Assembly: GCA_905116865.2 (NCBI GenBank)
Contig: CAJHNH020000836.1
Span: 1-64,000 of the forward strand
Length of the DNA: 64,000 nucleotides
Source of the DNA: Candidula unifasciata
Taxonomy: Eukaryota; Mollusca; Gastropoda; Stylommatophora; Geomitridae
Direction of reading: 5' to 3'
Position numbers and translations under genes: made by a program. Under the pieces are notes generated by a model. It searched no databases, was not told where the DNA came from, and was given only the letters and a program-made list of their open reading frames with translations. Each line of letters begins with the position of its first letter. Within the stretch, counting starts at the first letter, position 1. Positions 48,412 to 59,790 of the stretch are shown piece after piece.

Positions 48412-49101
48412 ATGGTTAATGCTCATTGTATTAAGGCCACCAAAGTCTCAGGAACTAAACTGTTCATTGTGTTGAGGCCACCAAAGTCTCAGGAACTAAA
48501 CTGTTCATTGTGTTGAGACCACCAAAGTCTCAGGAACTAAACTGTTCATTGAGTTGAGGCCACCAAAGTCTCAGGAACTAAACTGTTCATTGTGTTGAGA
48601 CCACCAAAGACTAAGGAACTAAACTGTTCATTGTGTTGAGACCACCAAAGTCTCAGGAACTAAACTGTTCATTGTGTTGAGACCACCAAAGTCTCAGGAA
48701 CTAAACTGTTCATTGTGTTGAGACCACCAAAGACTAAGGAACTAAACTGTTCATTGTGTTGAGACCACCAAAGTCTCAGGAACTAAACTGTTCATTGTGT
48801 TGAGACCACCAAAGTCTCAGGAACTAAACTGTTCATTGTGTTGAGACCACCAAAGACTAAGGAACTAAACTGTTCATTGTGTTGAGACCACCAAAGTCTC
48901 AGGAACTAAACTGTTCATTGTGTTGAGACCACCAAAGTCTCAGGAACTAAACTGTTCATTGTGTTGAGACCACCAAAGTCTCAGGAACTAAACTGTTCAT
49001 TGTGTTGAGGTCCAGAAAGTCTCAGGAACTAAACTGTTTATTGTGTTCAGGTCCAGAAAGTCTGAAGAACTAAACGGTTAATTGTGTTGAGGCTACCAGT
49101 C
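48412..49101. repeat. 41-bp minisatellite, about 17 copies, with higher-order pattern
   Basis: The unit is CTGTTCATTGTGTTGAGACC followed by ACCAAAGTCTCAGGAACTAAA. A variant unit (B) reads AAAGACTAAGGAACT. Units run A A A A B A A B A A B A A A, then diverge at the right end (GTCCAGAAAGTCT). The AAB triplet gives a 123-bp higher-order period. Confidence 0.95.
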
Positions 49102-49104
49102 CCA

Positions 49105-49708
49105 GATGTTAAGACAGAATCTTGTTGGTCTCTTAAGGCAATTGTCATTGATGAATGGGTGATTCAGTACATGGAAGAGATGAGCAAGACATTAAGCGTT
49201 TTTTAAAATCAGATCTGTTTTTATGTAAGTTTTTTTGGATAATGGGGAAAGTCAATGCATAGATTTGACTAATATAAAAGCAATTGTTCAGAAATTCACA
49301 CCATTTGTAGAGTTACTAGGCTATATGTGGTGAGTTGACTGGTACATAACATATAACATAACATTACAATTACCCATTAATGTCATAGAGGTGAATCAAT
49401 GGAAGCACTAGTATATAAAACTAGCCATCTTTCTGTCTTCTGCCTGATGAATAAGCATATAACTTAGTCCTGTTCATTTCTTGATGTTGTCATTTCAGGT
49501 TCTTCTTTTCCCTCATCTTATTTGACTACTCCGCAATGTTGCTTGAAGTAGTCTTTGCAATTGAATCATGTCTCACCATGTGCCTAGACCAAGTTAACTG
49601 GTACTGAAAGAGCAAAATCATGATGTGATATTATCATTGAATATTTTTAAAGTGGATTAATTTATTTGTTGTGTCTTTCCATAAACGTGTCACTCTCTGT
49701 TCTTTCAG
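49105..49708. other. ZNF-D upstream intron sequence
   Basis: AT-rich, no recognised element, ending in the pyrimidine-rich 3' splice site CTGTTCTTTCAG (49697-49708). Confidence 0.5.
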
Positions 49709-49762
49709 ATGGATTGACAGTTCTACAAAAGATCTCTCACCAAAATCCAAGGCTTTGATAAT

Positions 49763-50060
49763 ATGGATAGTGAAAAACTATCAAGTTTCAAGAAAGAACA
49801 GCTTGAAGTTGACCTAGACCGGCCAGCTACTTACAGATCTGCTAGAAAGGGTCTCCCTGAGTTCCAAGCCTTTGATAAGATGGATGGTGAAATACTATCA
49901 AGTAACAAGATAGAACAGCCCAGAGTTGGTCTACAATACCCAGATTTTCCTATTTATGCTACAGAGGCTCTCACTGAAGATCATGTCTTTGATAAGACTG
50001 ATAGTAAAACACCAGCAGATGACAAGATAGAACAGCCTGGAGTTTATCTAGAATACCCAG
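49763..50060 (+). CDS. ZNF-D first coding exon: three KIEQ units
   Basis: The exon opens after TTCTTTCAG (49709), with an in-frame ATG-GAT-TGA right at the start, so coding should begin at the ATG at 49763. Donor CCCAG|GTAATG after 50060, phase 1. About 99 residues in three units (FDKMDGE, KIEQPRVGLQYP, FDKTDSK-type). The SUMO-like consensus is weaker than in ZNF-A/B: FKKE, NKIE, DKIE. It joins 52741 across a 2.7-kb intron filled with LINE, ZNF and TTAA elements. Confidence 0.7.
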
Positions 50061-50082
50061 GTAATGTGTAAATAATCTAAAT

Positions 50083-50350
50083 ATAACAGAGTTAGTTAGT
50101 TAGACTAGTCTTTCTCTAGAGCTTACAGTGGCACATAGGGCAGAGAGTCATAGCTCTCTACGTCTCGTGGTTTGCTGCCACCTGTTCTAGGTCTTGAATG
50201 TTCATTTGGTCCATGGTTAAGCTTTCTCTGATGATGGTTCTACGCAGGATCTCTCTTGGTCTTTCCCATTCTATTATCCCTTCCAGTATCCATATGAGGG
50301 CTCGATAGGGAAGTCTGATTTTATCAGTTCTGAGTGCATGGCCGATGTAG
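50083..50350 (-). mobile_element. LINE C-terminal fragment with (TTAG)n tail
   Basis: The minus strand encodes IRLPYRALIWILEGIIEWER, PREILRRTI and a DLEQVAA block, matching the common endonuclease/RT LINE C-terminus. It ends in a short (AACT)n tail next to the ZNF-D donor. Confidence 0.55.
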
Positions 50351-50689
50351 TTCTAGCAGCACTTTCTAATAAAATGTATTACATTATCTTGCTTGATACT
50401 GAAATAATTCTTTCATCAGACAGATCAAAAATTGCACAATCTATTGCCTGATATTTTACTGTATCTTTGATGGGAGTTGTGATAGTTGGCACAGGCTTTG
50501 ATATTTCTTTCAGTGGACATATAGCTGATAAACTTTTGAAATATCTCTTCATGCTTTTACCAGAAACACCTGGTGCTATGGATTGTGGTGAAAATTGGAC
50601 ATTTAGTTTAATCAGTCATGTAAAAACAATATTAATAAGAAGAATAAGGTGTCAATTTAAACCAGAAATTGGAGAAGAGCAGTGTAAAT

Positions 50690-50870
50690 GATGTACCACA
50701 AACATCACAACTGTAAGATGTATCCCCTGTATGTATTCTTGTGTGACGTGCCGTATGGTCATTTGTAGTGAAAGAAGCACCACAAGTATTACAATGGTAA
50801 GGCTTTTCACCTGTATGTTTTCTTTTATGGCATGGTCTTTTATGCGGTTTTGTTAAAGAAAAGGCTACCA
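50690..50870 (-). pseudogene. ZNF fragment, opposite strand, in the ZNF-D intron
   Basis: The minus frame has [40 protein letters not shown] and SCDVCGTSF: two fingers and a half. Helix TTNDHTARH is close to ATNDHMARH in ZNF-D finger 11, so it is a local, inverted copy. Confidence 0.65.
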
Positions 50871-51422
50871 AGAATGCTCTATTTATCTTGAAAACACTTT
50901 CAGAAAGAATTATTGAAATGAACAGAGATCTTTATGTGTGTTCTATTGATTTCACTAAAGCATTTTATAAAGTGAAACACAAAGAAATTATTATAATTTT
51001 GGAAACCTTAAACACTGGTGCTAAAGATCTGAGAATAATGAAAAGCATATACTATCATCAAGTAACAGAAAAACTGTTCAGAATATTAAACAAAGCATTA
51101 GACAAGGATGTGTACTATCACCTGATTTATTCAATTTGTACAATGAAATAATAATTATATTTAAGCACTGTATGCCAGGAATATTGGTTGGTGGTCATAT
51201 TATGAACAACCTACGACATGATGATGATATAGTTTTAATCTCTGAAAATTAAACAAAAATGCAAGAAAAGATGGACATAATTGTAACAGAAAGTCAAAGC
51301 AAAGAAAGATCTTAGTATGAACAGAAGAAAAACAGAAGTAATGGTAATTACAAAGAAAATGGACCCTTCGTAATGAAATATCAATGAAAATGGCAAAATC
51401 CTTTAGCAAGCTGATACGTTAA
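50870..51422 (+). mobile_element. LINE reverse-transcriptase fragment, left part of a split copy
   Basis: Plus frames: [20 protein letters not shown] (RT motif A region), then LSPDLFNLYNE-like and NNLRHDDDIVLISE, in which RHDDD stands for the usual YADD motif C. Frameshifts break it. After the TTAA element it resumes at 52118 with KYLGTSKTSEGGCIK. Confidence 0.7.
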
Positions 51423-52113
51423 ACACTACCAGACCTGAGGCCCGGAACCTAACTGTTCCCTATTCCTGAGCTCCTGAGCATTAACCCGAATAAACTAACA
51501 TGATATACAAAAATATTAGTTGCATGCAAACAAGTGGCTAGAATAAGATGAAACTTTAAGACACTGTAGAAAATAAGCTTAGCTTTTATCTAGCGCCAAT
51601 ATTCCACCTTTGTCTGACAATCCACTCTGGAGGATCAGGATAGTTTCACAAAATGAGCACCAGATGTTGCTGTTTAAGGGACACGCCCCCTTTTAATTTA
51701 TAATTTTCAAGATTCTCCTCATTATTCGAGCTGAATGTGTCACTTCAATTGTGAACACATTCTTCATGAAATTATGACTCCGCAGAGTCTGAATAAACCA
51801 AAGTATCGATCACCTCTTGGACTGTCAAAAGCCTAGACCTACTTTGCTTTCATGTTGAAGTGCTTGGTTCATCGTCTGCACATCTCATTGTGAATTTTCA
51901 TAACGTTTTCATGTTTAAAAAAAACATTTAATCCAAACACACATGGGCGGATATCTAGGAAGACTATCCATGAGATCTGATTACGATTGGCTAGTTATTT
52001 TTAGTTTGTGATGCATCTTTTTCACGTACTACGCAAATTGCTGAAAATTAGGGATAGCGATATAGCGTCAGGTTAAGAAATTCCCGAAAAATCGGGTTAG
52101 CGGTCTGGTAGGG
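51423..52113. mobile_element. piggyBac-type MITE, 691 bp, inserted in a LINE
   Basis: TTAA at 51419-51422 and 52114-52117. Terminal inverted repeats CACTACCAGACC (left, after one extra A) and CCCTACCAGACC (right, complement). Removing the element and one TTAA makes the LINE on both sides continuous. No transposase domain recognised. Confidence 0.8.
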
Positions 52114-52117
52114 TTAA

Positions 52118-52655
52118 GTACTTGGGTACCTCAAAAACATCAGAGGGAGGATGCATTAAAGTAGTTAAATGTAGAAAGTCTCAAGCAAAGGCAACATTTT
52201 ACAACATAAAGAATATTCCATGCAATTTTCTTTGTCTGTTGAGCGAAGGCAATAATTCTCAAGAGGCATATACATCTTATATGGATATAAAGAAGTGAAT
52301 CATGGATAGTTAACCTATTAGTAGAAAACTATGTGGAAGTGGCCGAGTTGTGATTTTATAGACAAATAATAATAACCTAAACAGACAAAAATCAGTAATG
52401 TCTTCAGGAAAATTGACTACTGTAGAAAACTGACTGTCCACATCAGGACACAGCCTACATTCTTTGGTCATGCCATGAGAAGAAAAAAACGAGTACATCA
52501 TGACAGCAGGAAAATTTGAGGGGAAAACAGGCTGAAGGAGACCAAGAGAGATGATCCCTGACAACTTGACATCGCGGCATGGGGGATTATCTGTCTGTGA
52601 TTGAAAAGTGCATGAGACAGAAGGCTGTGGAAAGACATGACAACCAAGTTGAGTA
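52118..52655 (+). mobile_element. LINE fragment, right part of the split copy
   Basis: Encodes KYLGTSKTSEGGCIKVVK, QAKATFYNIKNIPCN, then decayed EAAE-type, FGHAMRR-like and KFEGKTG-RRPRE blocks. It is the RT thumb and C-terminal region. It ends just upstream of the ZNF-D acceptor. Confidence 0.65.
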
Positions 52656-52740
52656 AGGGTGAAATCTCTAAGTCACTTTGCCCTAGTTTCTAGAATGTCC
52701 CTGCAGTTATTAATGAAATATTTACTGTATTATGTTTCAG

Positions 52741-54476
52741 ACTTCAAGCCAGTGGAACAGGAATTATCAGGTGCCTGGTGTGAGGACAAGAAACCTGGAT
52801 TTGGTAAAGTAGTAGACATTGCAAGTGATAGCAACTTTATGGAAATGGGAGGAAACACAGAGCCGGCAGTAAATGACACAAAATACAAAGTCTTATTCAA
52901 CCTTGAAAACTGCAGTCACAATTCAGAGAAAGTGTCTTCTGTGATTGAAAGCAATCCACTTTTGTTGAATAAGGATTTCCGGTTTCATAACATGGACGCC
53001 ATAATTAATCATGCACAGATTCCTGGAGGGGCTGTTGATTTCACTGTTGACTCTGCCAGCAGTAATCATCCTATAGTACAGGCAGCACACATGTCAGATG
53101 GATGTGATCCAAGTGTCACTACAGAGAAAGAAACACAAAACATAGAGACAGCTTACGAACAACAAGACTTTGGTGCTGCTGTTACTGAAGATAATCAGTT
53201 GAAGGTCCATAAAAAAGAACATAGTGAAGAAATGATTCACAGCCTTGGTAATTTTATTACTTCTTTTACAGAAGATGGTAATGTGCAGGATCACAAAAGA
53301 ATACACACAAGTTTGAGACCTTATGTATCAGATATTTGTAATTTTTCTTCTACTCAAGTTGACCATCTCAAGCATGGCAAGAGAACACTTACAGGGGGGA
53401 AACCTTACAAATGTGATGATTGTGGTGCTTCTTTTTCTGGCACTTATGGTCTGAAATATCACATAAGAAAACACACAGGAGAGAAACCCTACAAATGTGA
53501 TGATTGTGGTGCTTTTTTCCCCAGAACTGGTGGTCTGAAATATCACATGATAAAACATACAGGAGAGAACCCTTACAAATGTGATGTTTGTGGCTCTTCT
53601 TTTGCTGAAGCGGGCAAGCTAAAATATCACAAAAGCAAACATACAGGTGAAAAGCCTTACCAGTGTGATATTTGTGGTGCCTCTTTTGTTACAAATCACC
53701 GTCTAATAATTCACAAAAGAACACATATGTTGGAAAAACCTTACAAATGTGATATTTGCGGTTTTTCTTTTACTGAAGCATACAAGCTAAAATGTCATAA
53801 AAGAACACACACAGGAGCAAAACCTTGCCAGTGTGATATTTGTGGTACTTCTTTTGCTGGAAATGGTCATCTGATGTGTCACGGAAAAAAACATATGTTG
53901 GAGAATCACCACACATGTGATAAAAGAAGTCACACTGGAGAGAAATCTTACAAATGTGATGACTGTGGTTCTTCTTTTACTAGCACTGGTAGTCTGAAAC
54001 ATCACATGAGAATTCACACAGGAGAGAAACCTTACACATGTGATGTTTGTGGTGTTTCTTTTACTAGCTCTGGTAGTCTAAAATATCACATAAGAATACG
54101 CAAAGGAGAGAAACCCTACAAATGTGATGTTTGTGATTCTTCTTTTACTGAAGCACGCAGGCTAAGATGCCATAAAAGAAAACATACAGGTGAAAAACCT
54201 TACCAGTGTGATACTTGCAGTGTTTCTTTTGCTACAAATGACCATATGGCACGTCACAAAAGAAGACATATGTTGGAGAAACCTCACAAATGTGATGTTT
54301 GTGGTTTTTCTTCTACTGACGCATACAAGCTAAAATGCCATAAAAGAAAACATACAGGTAAAAAACCTTACCGGTGTGATATTTGTGAGACTTCTTTTAC
54401 TACACAGGATGTTCTAGAGTGTCAAAAAACAACACATACAGGAGAGAAAACTTACAAATGTGATGTTTGTGGTTAA
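52741..54476 (+). CDS. ZNF-D terminal exon: C2H2 array of about 12 fingers
   Basis: The exon starts after TATGTTTCAG (52741), phase 1; with the first exon it gives 677 residues. The linker begins DFKPVEQELSGAW, where ZNF-B has a VKQE SUMO motif that is lost here (VEQE). Finger 1 is degenerate; fingers 2-8 and 10-12 are canonical, finger 9 ends HIRIR and the last has Q for the first histidine. Between fingers 7 and 8 an in-frame deletion leaves an 11-residue finger stub (HHTCDKRSH). It ends with TAA inside the next finger (CDVCG then stop). No other domain; probably nuclear DNA-binding. Confidence 0.85.
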
Positions 54477-54745
54477 TCTTTTTCTGTTTCATACACTCTA
54501 AAATGCCATGCAACAAAGCATACAGTTGAAAAACCTTACCGGTGTGCTATTTGTGATGCTTATTTTGCTACAAATAACCATATGATGTGTAACAAATAAA
54601 CACATTCCAAGGAGAAATTTTGCAATTGTGATGTTTGTGGTACATCATTTGCACAGGCTTGACATCTGACATATCACGAAGATCACATACAGGAGAGAAA
54701 CCTGACAAATGTGATGGTTGTGGTACCACTTTCACTCGAGTTGAT
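54477..54745 (+). pseudogene. Stranded fingers beyond the ZNF-D stop
   Basis: The same frame continues as SFSVSYTLKCHATKHT, CAICDAYFATNNHMM, then stop, [11 protein letters not shown], stop, HLTYHEDH and a frameshift. Three more fingers once followed. Confidence 0.75.
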
Positions 54746-54749
54746 AATC

Positions 54750-55125
54750 TACATGATTTTTTTTACACAGGACAGAAAAATGTACATTGCTAAAGATTGT
54801 AACGTTTTTTGTGTGTGCTCATGTGATGACCTTGCTTTACATGGTCTCCATGCTCGCAGCAAGCTGAACAGGAAACCTATGCAAGGGATGATGGTACAGG
54901 ATATTTGGAGCTGGAGATATAAACAAGGCAAAGCCCAAGGTTGGCTCATGGTCTTTTGGGAACCAGAGCTTGAAGAAGACGCTTGAGATGGTGTGATGTA
55001 GTAATTGAAATGTCTTCAAGTCATGTGAAAGATCATTGTAAATGTTTTATGGAAACGAGCAGTGATGTTAACTGTAACTGTGAGGATTGGGAAGAATAAA
55101 CTGACAGAATGTTCATTTGGAAACT
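54750..55125. other. No recognisable feature
   Basis: ZNF-D 3' flank; a 91-codon plus frame 54711-54986 begins in decayed finger sequence and has no domain. AATAAA at 55095-55100 could serve as a polyadenylation signal for ZNF-D. Confidence 0.35.
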
Positions 55126-55127
55126 GA

Positions 55128-55322
55128 CCGTTGTTCGCAGCACTTTGGATGGCTACCATATGCTTTTAATGCGTGTGTATGCTAGTGCATATGCTGGGAC
55201 AGCAGTCTGTCAATCTTTCCACAAGGGACTGAGATAAACATTCTGTGCGTTTTTAGTTGGCACAAGAGCGGAGCAACTATGGGGGTGACCTGTTTGCTAT
55301 GAAGCTGAAACTAAGATTATCA
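55128..55322 (+). repeat. Interspersed repeat R1, copy D (3' part)
   Basis: Matches the right 195 bp of copy B: CACTTTGGATGGCTACCATA, GGGACAGCAGTCTGTCA, CACAAGAGCGGAGCAACTAT, TATGAAGCTGAAACTAAG. The left half is missing, as expected of 5' truncation. Confidence 0.65.
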
Positions 55323-55689
55323 GATACACAGAGTAAACACATGAAAGTAAATATCGTTTCCAAAGAGCTCACCCACACAAAAAATAACAAGGGCAGTCCT
55401 CAGGAGACAAATGTAAATTGATTTGAGAAATCAGAATTATGCACTGGCACTGTCAGACCAGTTTTGGAATATGCATCATGGCAGCCCATTTCAATATATA
55501 GATAATAGAATAAAAATGTAAAATCAATGCTTGCATGAGTTCTGAGAGCCACAAAATCTACACTTATTGCAGGAATGGAAAAGGTATCCATAATTGTTTT
55601 TTTTTTTTTTAAATGGAGGACAAAAAATATTCTACTTGCTGAAAAAGAAAAAAAGAATTAGGAAAATCATACTCTTCACTAGTGTACAA

Positions 55690-56512
55690 TAGTGTACACC
55701 AGAGGATTTGAACTTTGATCTCTCTGACTCAGAATTAGTGTCACTAAATGTTGCAACCTCCATTCTTAACTTGGGGAACAAAGATGCTGAGCTCAATTTA
55801 GTGAAGAAGGGAGTCACAATGGAACACCTCCACAACACGTTCCAACAGAACACCTGGACGAGAATCTACACGGATGGACCAGCAAAAGGGGTAACAACAG
55901 TAATGGTGTTTACATTAAGCATCAAGATGCCACTGGATGAACTCGTCCCAACTACAAGGCAGCACTCTCAGCTTTATTGATGGCAGCACAGTAGGTGAAC
56001 AAGCTCTAGACTCCTGCAGACCACGTGTTTTTTCTCACAGATTCACTGTCAGCTATACAGGCTTTAGAGGCCAGAAGTACTGAGAGCACACTATGTAGCT
56101 TAACAAAGAAACTTGCTAGCTCAAAAGTGGCAAAAAGCTCACCTGCAGTGAATTCTATCTTATGGAAACATCAATACCATTTTTTTTTAAAATCCGGAAA
56201 CCATGAGTTGTTAATCTTTTGGCTCGGTACTATGGAAATTGCAACCCTTCAGCCTTGATTTCATTATAGGTACCGGAAATGTGGCTTTTCTGCCTATCCT
56301 CAGGTGTGAACCCGGACCACAAGGAGTTTGTCACTGCAAAGTCAGGTTAAGGCAACTATGCTAAAGAGCCAGGCATTAAGGGCAATAAAAGTGCAGCTTC
56401 TTTAGCCAAGAAAGGCAGCATCAAACAACAAATCTACAGCCACTATCCTTTCCAAATGTCAAAACATTTATTTAAAAATCAGAACACCAGGGACAGATCA
56501 GAAAACTAACAG
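55690..56512 (+). mobile_element. LINE-delta fragment: RNase H domain (Jockey-like)
   Basis: Plus frames: WTRIYTDGPAKG (motif with the first catalytic aspartate), QHSQLYRCS-type, FFLTDSLSAIQALEARSTES (second aspartate region) and a decayed zinc-like end. Frameshifts lie between blocks. It continues after the hAT element at 57872. Confidence 0.6.
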
Positions 56513-56592
56513 GTTATAACTAGGGCTGTACTGAATATTCGCTTCGGAGCCGAATAGTGGTCCTAATAACTATTCGGTATTCAGACGAATAG

Positions 56593-56814
56593 TTGTGTTC
56601 AGGCCGAATACGAATAGTGGTTACCTTACACCCGTTTCTGGACTGGTGGAAAATAAACATATCAAGATTTCCCACCTTGGTTCATACTGTCAAGCGTTAT
56701 CTTTCTGCACCACCTACGAGCGTACCAAGTGAACGTCTGTTTAGTACAGCTGGGAATACCTTCAATGAGACAAGAAGCTGCTTTAATGCTGACAACATGG
56801 AACGATTTTTTTGA
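56593..56814 (+). pseudogene. hAT transposase C-terminal (hATC) fragment
   Basis: Reads [50 protein letters not shown] and NMERF. This is the classic dimerisation domain (W-W, TSVPSER-FS-AG). It ends at TGA where the family normally ends. The catalytic core is absent. Confidence 0.85.
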
Positions 56815-57009
56815 AATCTAATGCCGCTTTCATGGATTAACTAAGCTGTCAGTGACAATTTACAAGTTTAGTTACTTGTTTTAAAACTAAGAATACTTTC
56901 ATTTCTAGGTATAATTATCACAGACTGACTGACTGAAGGATGCAAAACATTAAATGTTTTTAAATGTTTACTTTCTGTACTACATTTTGTGAAATAAAAT
57001 TTCAGCGTA

Positions 57010-57437
57010 CAATTGACATTATGGATTTTTCTTTAGATCTTTTTTATACACTATTTGAAAGTGGGAAGATAGAAGTAATGGTGGGATCAAAGAAAATAAT
57101 TATTCCTAAATGTGTAATACAAGTCAATGGTTTTATTTTAGGACAAGTACAGAAATTTAGTATCTGGGCACATGGATAACATCAGATGGAAGATGCATTA
57201 CTGAAATTAAAAAAAAAACAGAATAGGACAGGCAAAAACTGCATTTTATAAAATGAAGAACATCTTATGCAATATATCTTCATCATTGAAGGTTAGAAAA
57301 AAAAAATCTTGCTTGCTACATACATCCAGTTTTAACAAATTGCTGTAAGTCCTGGACATTCCGTAGGCAGGTCAAGCAATTTCGTGAGGCCTCAGAGATG
57401 TTGTTTTACAGAACAATGCTTACAATACCTTGGACAG

Positions 57438-57482
<45 letters not shown>

Positions 57483-57776
57483 CAACCAAGAGGTTTTGAA
57501 GGAGGCGGGAGCCTGAAGACAACTACTCACAGACATCAGAAGAAGACAGTCATCATTTTTCAGCCATATTATAAGATAAGGGAAAATGGAACATGTTGTG
57601 ACCACTGGAAAGATCTGTGTAAGGAGGGATAGAGGAAGACAACGGAGACGATTCTTGACAGTTTTGTTGCATGACATGGAGGAATGTCAGCACACGAACT
57701 AATACATGCTGCAGGAGATCGCAGATTGTGGCGAGGCATAATAACCCATGCCAGTCGGCAAAGCACCTGATGATGA
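57010..57776 (+). mobile_element. LINE C-terminal fragment nested in the hAT element
   Basis: Plus frames: VQKFSIWAHG, then frameshifted EASEMLFYRTMLTIPWTA, a (CA)n tract at 57439-57478, GIEEDNGDD and a GATGAT tail at 57768-57776. Blocks match 52118-52655 in order, so the (CA)n expanded inside a former coding segment. Confidence 0.6.
57439..57478. repeat. (CA)n microsatellite
   Basis: About 20 CA dinucleotides inside a decayed LINE frame within the hAT element. Confidence 0.95.
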
Positions 57777-57871
57777 TAATTCACTATTCGTATTTGGCCG
57801 AATAGTTGGCCCAGCTATTCATATTCAGCCGAATAGTGAAAGTCACTATTTGGTACAGCCCTAGTTATAAC

Positions 57872-58112
57872 CATTGACAATATTTCCTCAGTTGTCTGAA
57901 CAGAAAGTCACACGTTTTTGCTTTTGCAGACTCTACAAACCTCGTGTAAATTAGGTATGAGCCAAACCGTTCTCTGCAATGTCTTTGTGCTGAAAACATT
58001 AAAGTCTGCTTCTGTTATTGATGTGGTCTATGTGTGGCTTACCTCAGCACCTTCTGAAGATAAATTCAGTGACAATATCAGTAAATTGCAACTGACTGCT
58101 GAATGTCACTAA
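57872..58112 (+). mobile_element. LINE-delta fragment, continuation after the hAT
   Basis: Sequence after the hAT target duplication continues a decayed LINE C-terminus (ESHTFLLLQTLQTSC, LGMSQTVLCNVF blocks comparable with 32795-33000). Assignment is tentative. Confidence 0.35.
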
Positions 58113-58114
58113 AT

Positions 58115-58380
58115 ATGTTGAGGTTGATGCATAGAGGTGTAAGTACAAGAATAAATAAAAGAAATCAAAAAATGTTTGTGTGTTCTTTCCATAATGTTTG
58201 CCACCTATTTTTGTCCTTCTATAAGATTCCAATTACAGTTGTCCAACAAAAATTCAAAATTGGATCCTGTTTCAGCCTCCCGGAGGCCTGCTTTATGAAG
58301 GAAGGTTCCTTGGCTATCTCATTTGGTTTCCTATTAGTTATGGTGTGAAGTCACACCTGATATTCTTGTATAAGAACCAC

Positions 58381-58451
<71 letters not shown>

Positions 58452-59790
58452 CAGGAAAGACCCAGTTCTCTGAAAAGTTAAAAAACTAATATCTCTGAGC
58501 TGGTAATTAGCCTAATAACTCTCACACTCTTTAAGACTACTATGTCATCAAGGTGTGTTGGCATAGAGTGCGCACAAGTATAAGGACTCAGGGATAGCAT
58601 AGCAAATAAAGTGGATTTAGATCAACACATGAATTTTTCAGTGATTTCTGGTAACTCGTATTTCTTATTTTCTTTCACATAACGGAATTTAAATTCATCA
58701 TCTGATGGTATCTTTTTTAATTGACCTTGGCATCCGTGTCCACCCAGACTAAAAGTGGTAGCATAAATTATAATGAGGAGTGAATGTGGCCAGTGTAATA
58801 TTTACCACATAATTTATTATCTCATACAGCTTCATGCAGATTTCTTAGGTCAGCAATCAAAACTTCACCTACAACCCTCGCCGGGAACGCAGCAACGAAA
58901 AAAATTAGTTTGCCAGAAAACAAAATTAAGATGCCAATGTGAAAATCTCTGGAGCTAAGTAGTTCATGCTTTGTGCGTTATTTGCTCATTTTATTTTTTT
59001 TTTTTTTTTTAGATGTGCTCGCTTTGCCAGAGGTTAAGAGAAGATCTAACCATTTTGCAAGGCTTTTTCTCGATTATTCATGAGGTATCTCAAATAATCT
59101 ATGTTAAAATATCAACAGCATATCTTGTACAGGACATCACAAAATAACCCCAGCAGTTATTGATTGTTTATGGTTTTCATAGAATATTTTATGTTGATTT
59201 TGCTCCCAAATGCCAAATCATCAATAGTTATGTTTAATGCAGTGTATACCGAAGAGCTAAAGCTACCTTCATAACTGCTGGGCCACAAATATCCAACTTT
59301 GACAGAACTTCCTGAATTTGCCATATACTGGATTTTGTCATTTCAAACACCATTTCTGTTTTCTGTAATTTGTTGATTTACAAAAACTGGACCAACTTCA
59401 AACAGCCCCCCCCCCCCCCTCCTTTCCCCACAAGGGGGAGCTATAGATTATGTAGCAGTCTTTGTTCATGTGCACCAAACCTAATTAATGGCTTCAAAGC
59501 TTCTGGCAACCAAGAAGCCCTGAAAAGCACTCTTGCAGTGTTGTTGATAAAATACAAGTGGTGTTTGGAAGGGTTGGATGTAAGACAGGCCTGCGTGCCA
59601 AATGCATGACCTTTTAAAGAAAAAAGTGTGTTCGATGTGATGATCCTACCATGTTGTGACTAGCGGCGAAGTTGTACATTAGCCAGCCAGTAGGCCAAAC
59701 ATTCTCTCCATTGTCCTATATTGAAGGTCTGCAGCTGGTTGATGCAGTCGCTTACAGTCTATCTTTTCAAAATTGTTTCCAGGTAACTTG
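58115..59790. other. AT-rich stretch without recognisable gene
   Basis: Contains an (AT)n tract at 58388-58438 followed by (CA)n to 58452, and a C run at 59407-59419. Open frames up to 81 codons show no domain. Confidence 0.5.
58388..58452. repeat. (AT)n(CA)n compound microsatellite
   Basis: About 25 AT units followed by about 7 CA units. Confidence 0.95.

Larger units (their letters stand above)
56521..57863 (+). mobile_element. hAT element remnant, 1343 bp, with hATC domain and nested LINE
   Basis: Perfect 8-bp target duplication GTTATAAC (56513-56520 and 57864-57871). Terminal inverted repeats TAGGGCTGTAC / GTACAGCCCTA. Inner ends carry repeated CCGAATAGT motifs in both orientations (56553-56615 and 57780-57845), a typical subterminal transposase-binding pattern. 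A 73-codon frame 56593-56814 is the hAT C-terminal dimerisation domain. The rest of the transposase is missing. Confidence 0.9.

Noticed and set aside
48412..49101. CRISPR array
   Set aside because: Units abut directly with no spacers, and the context is an animal genome; it is a minisatellite.
59370..59609. LINE RT fragment (VRQAC motif)
   Set aside because: The match is a single short motif without supporting blocks on either side.
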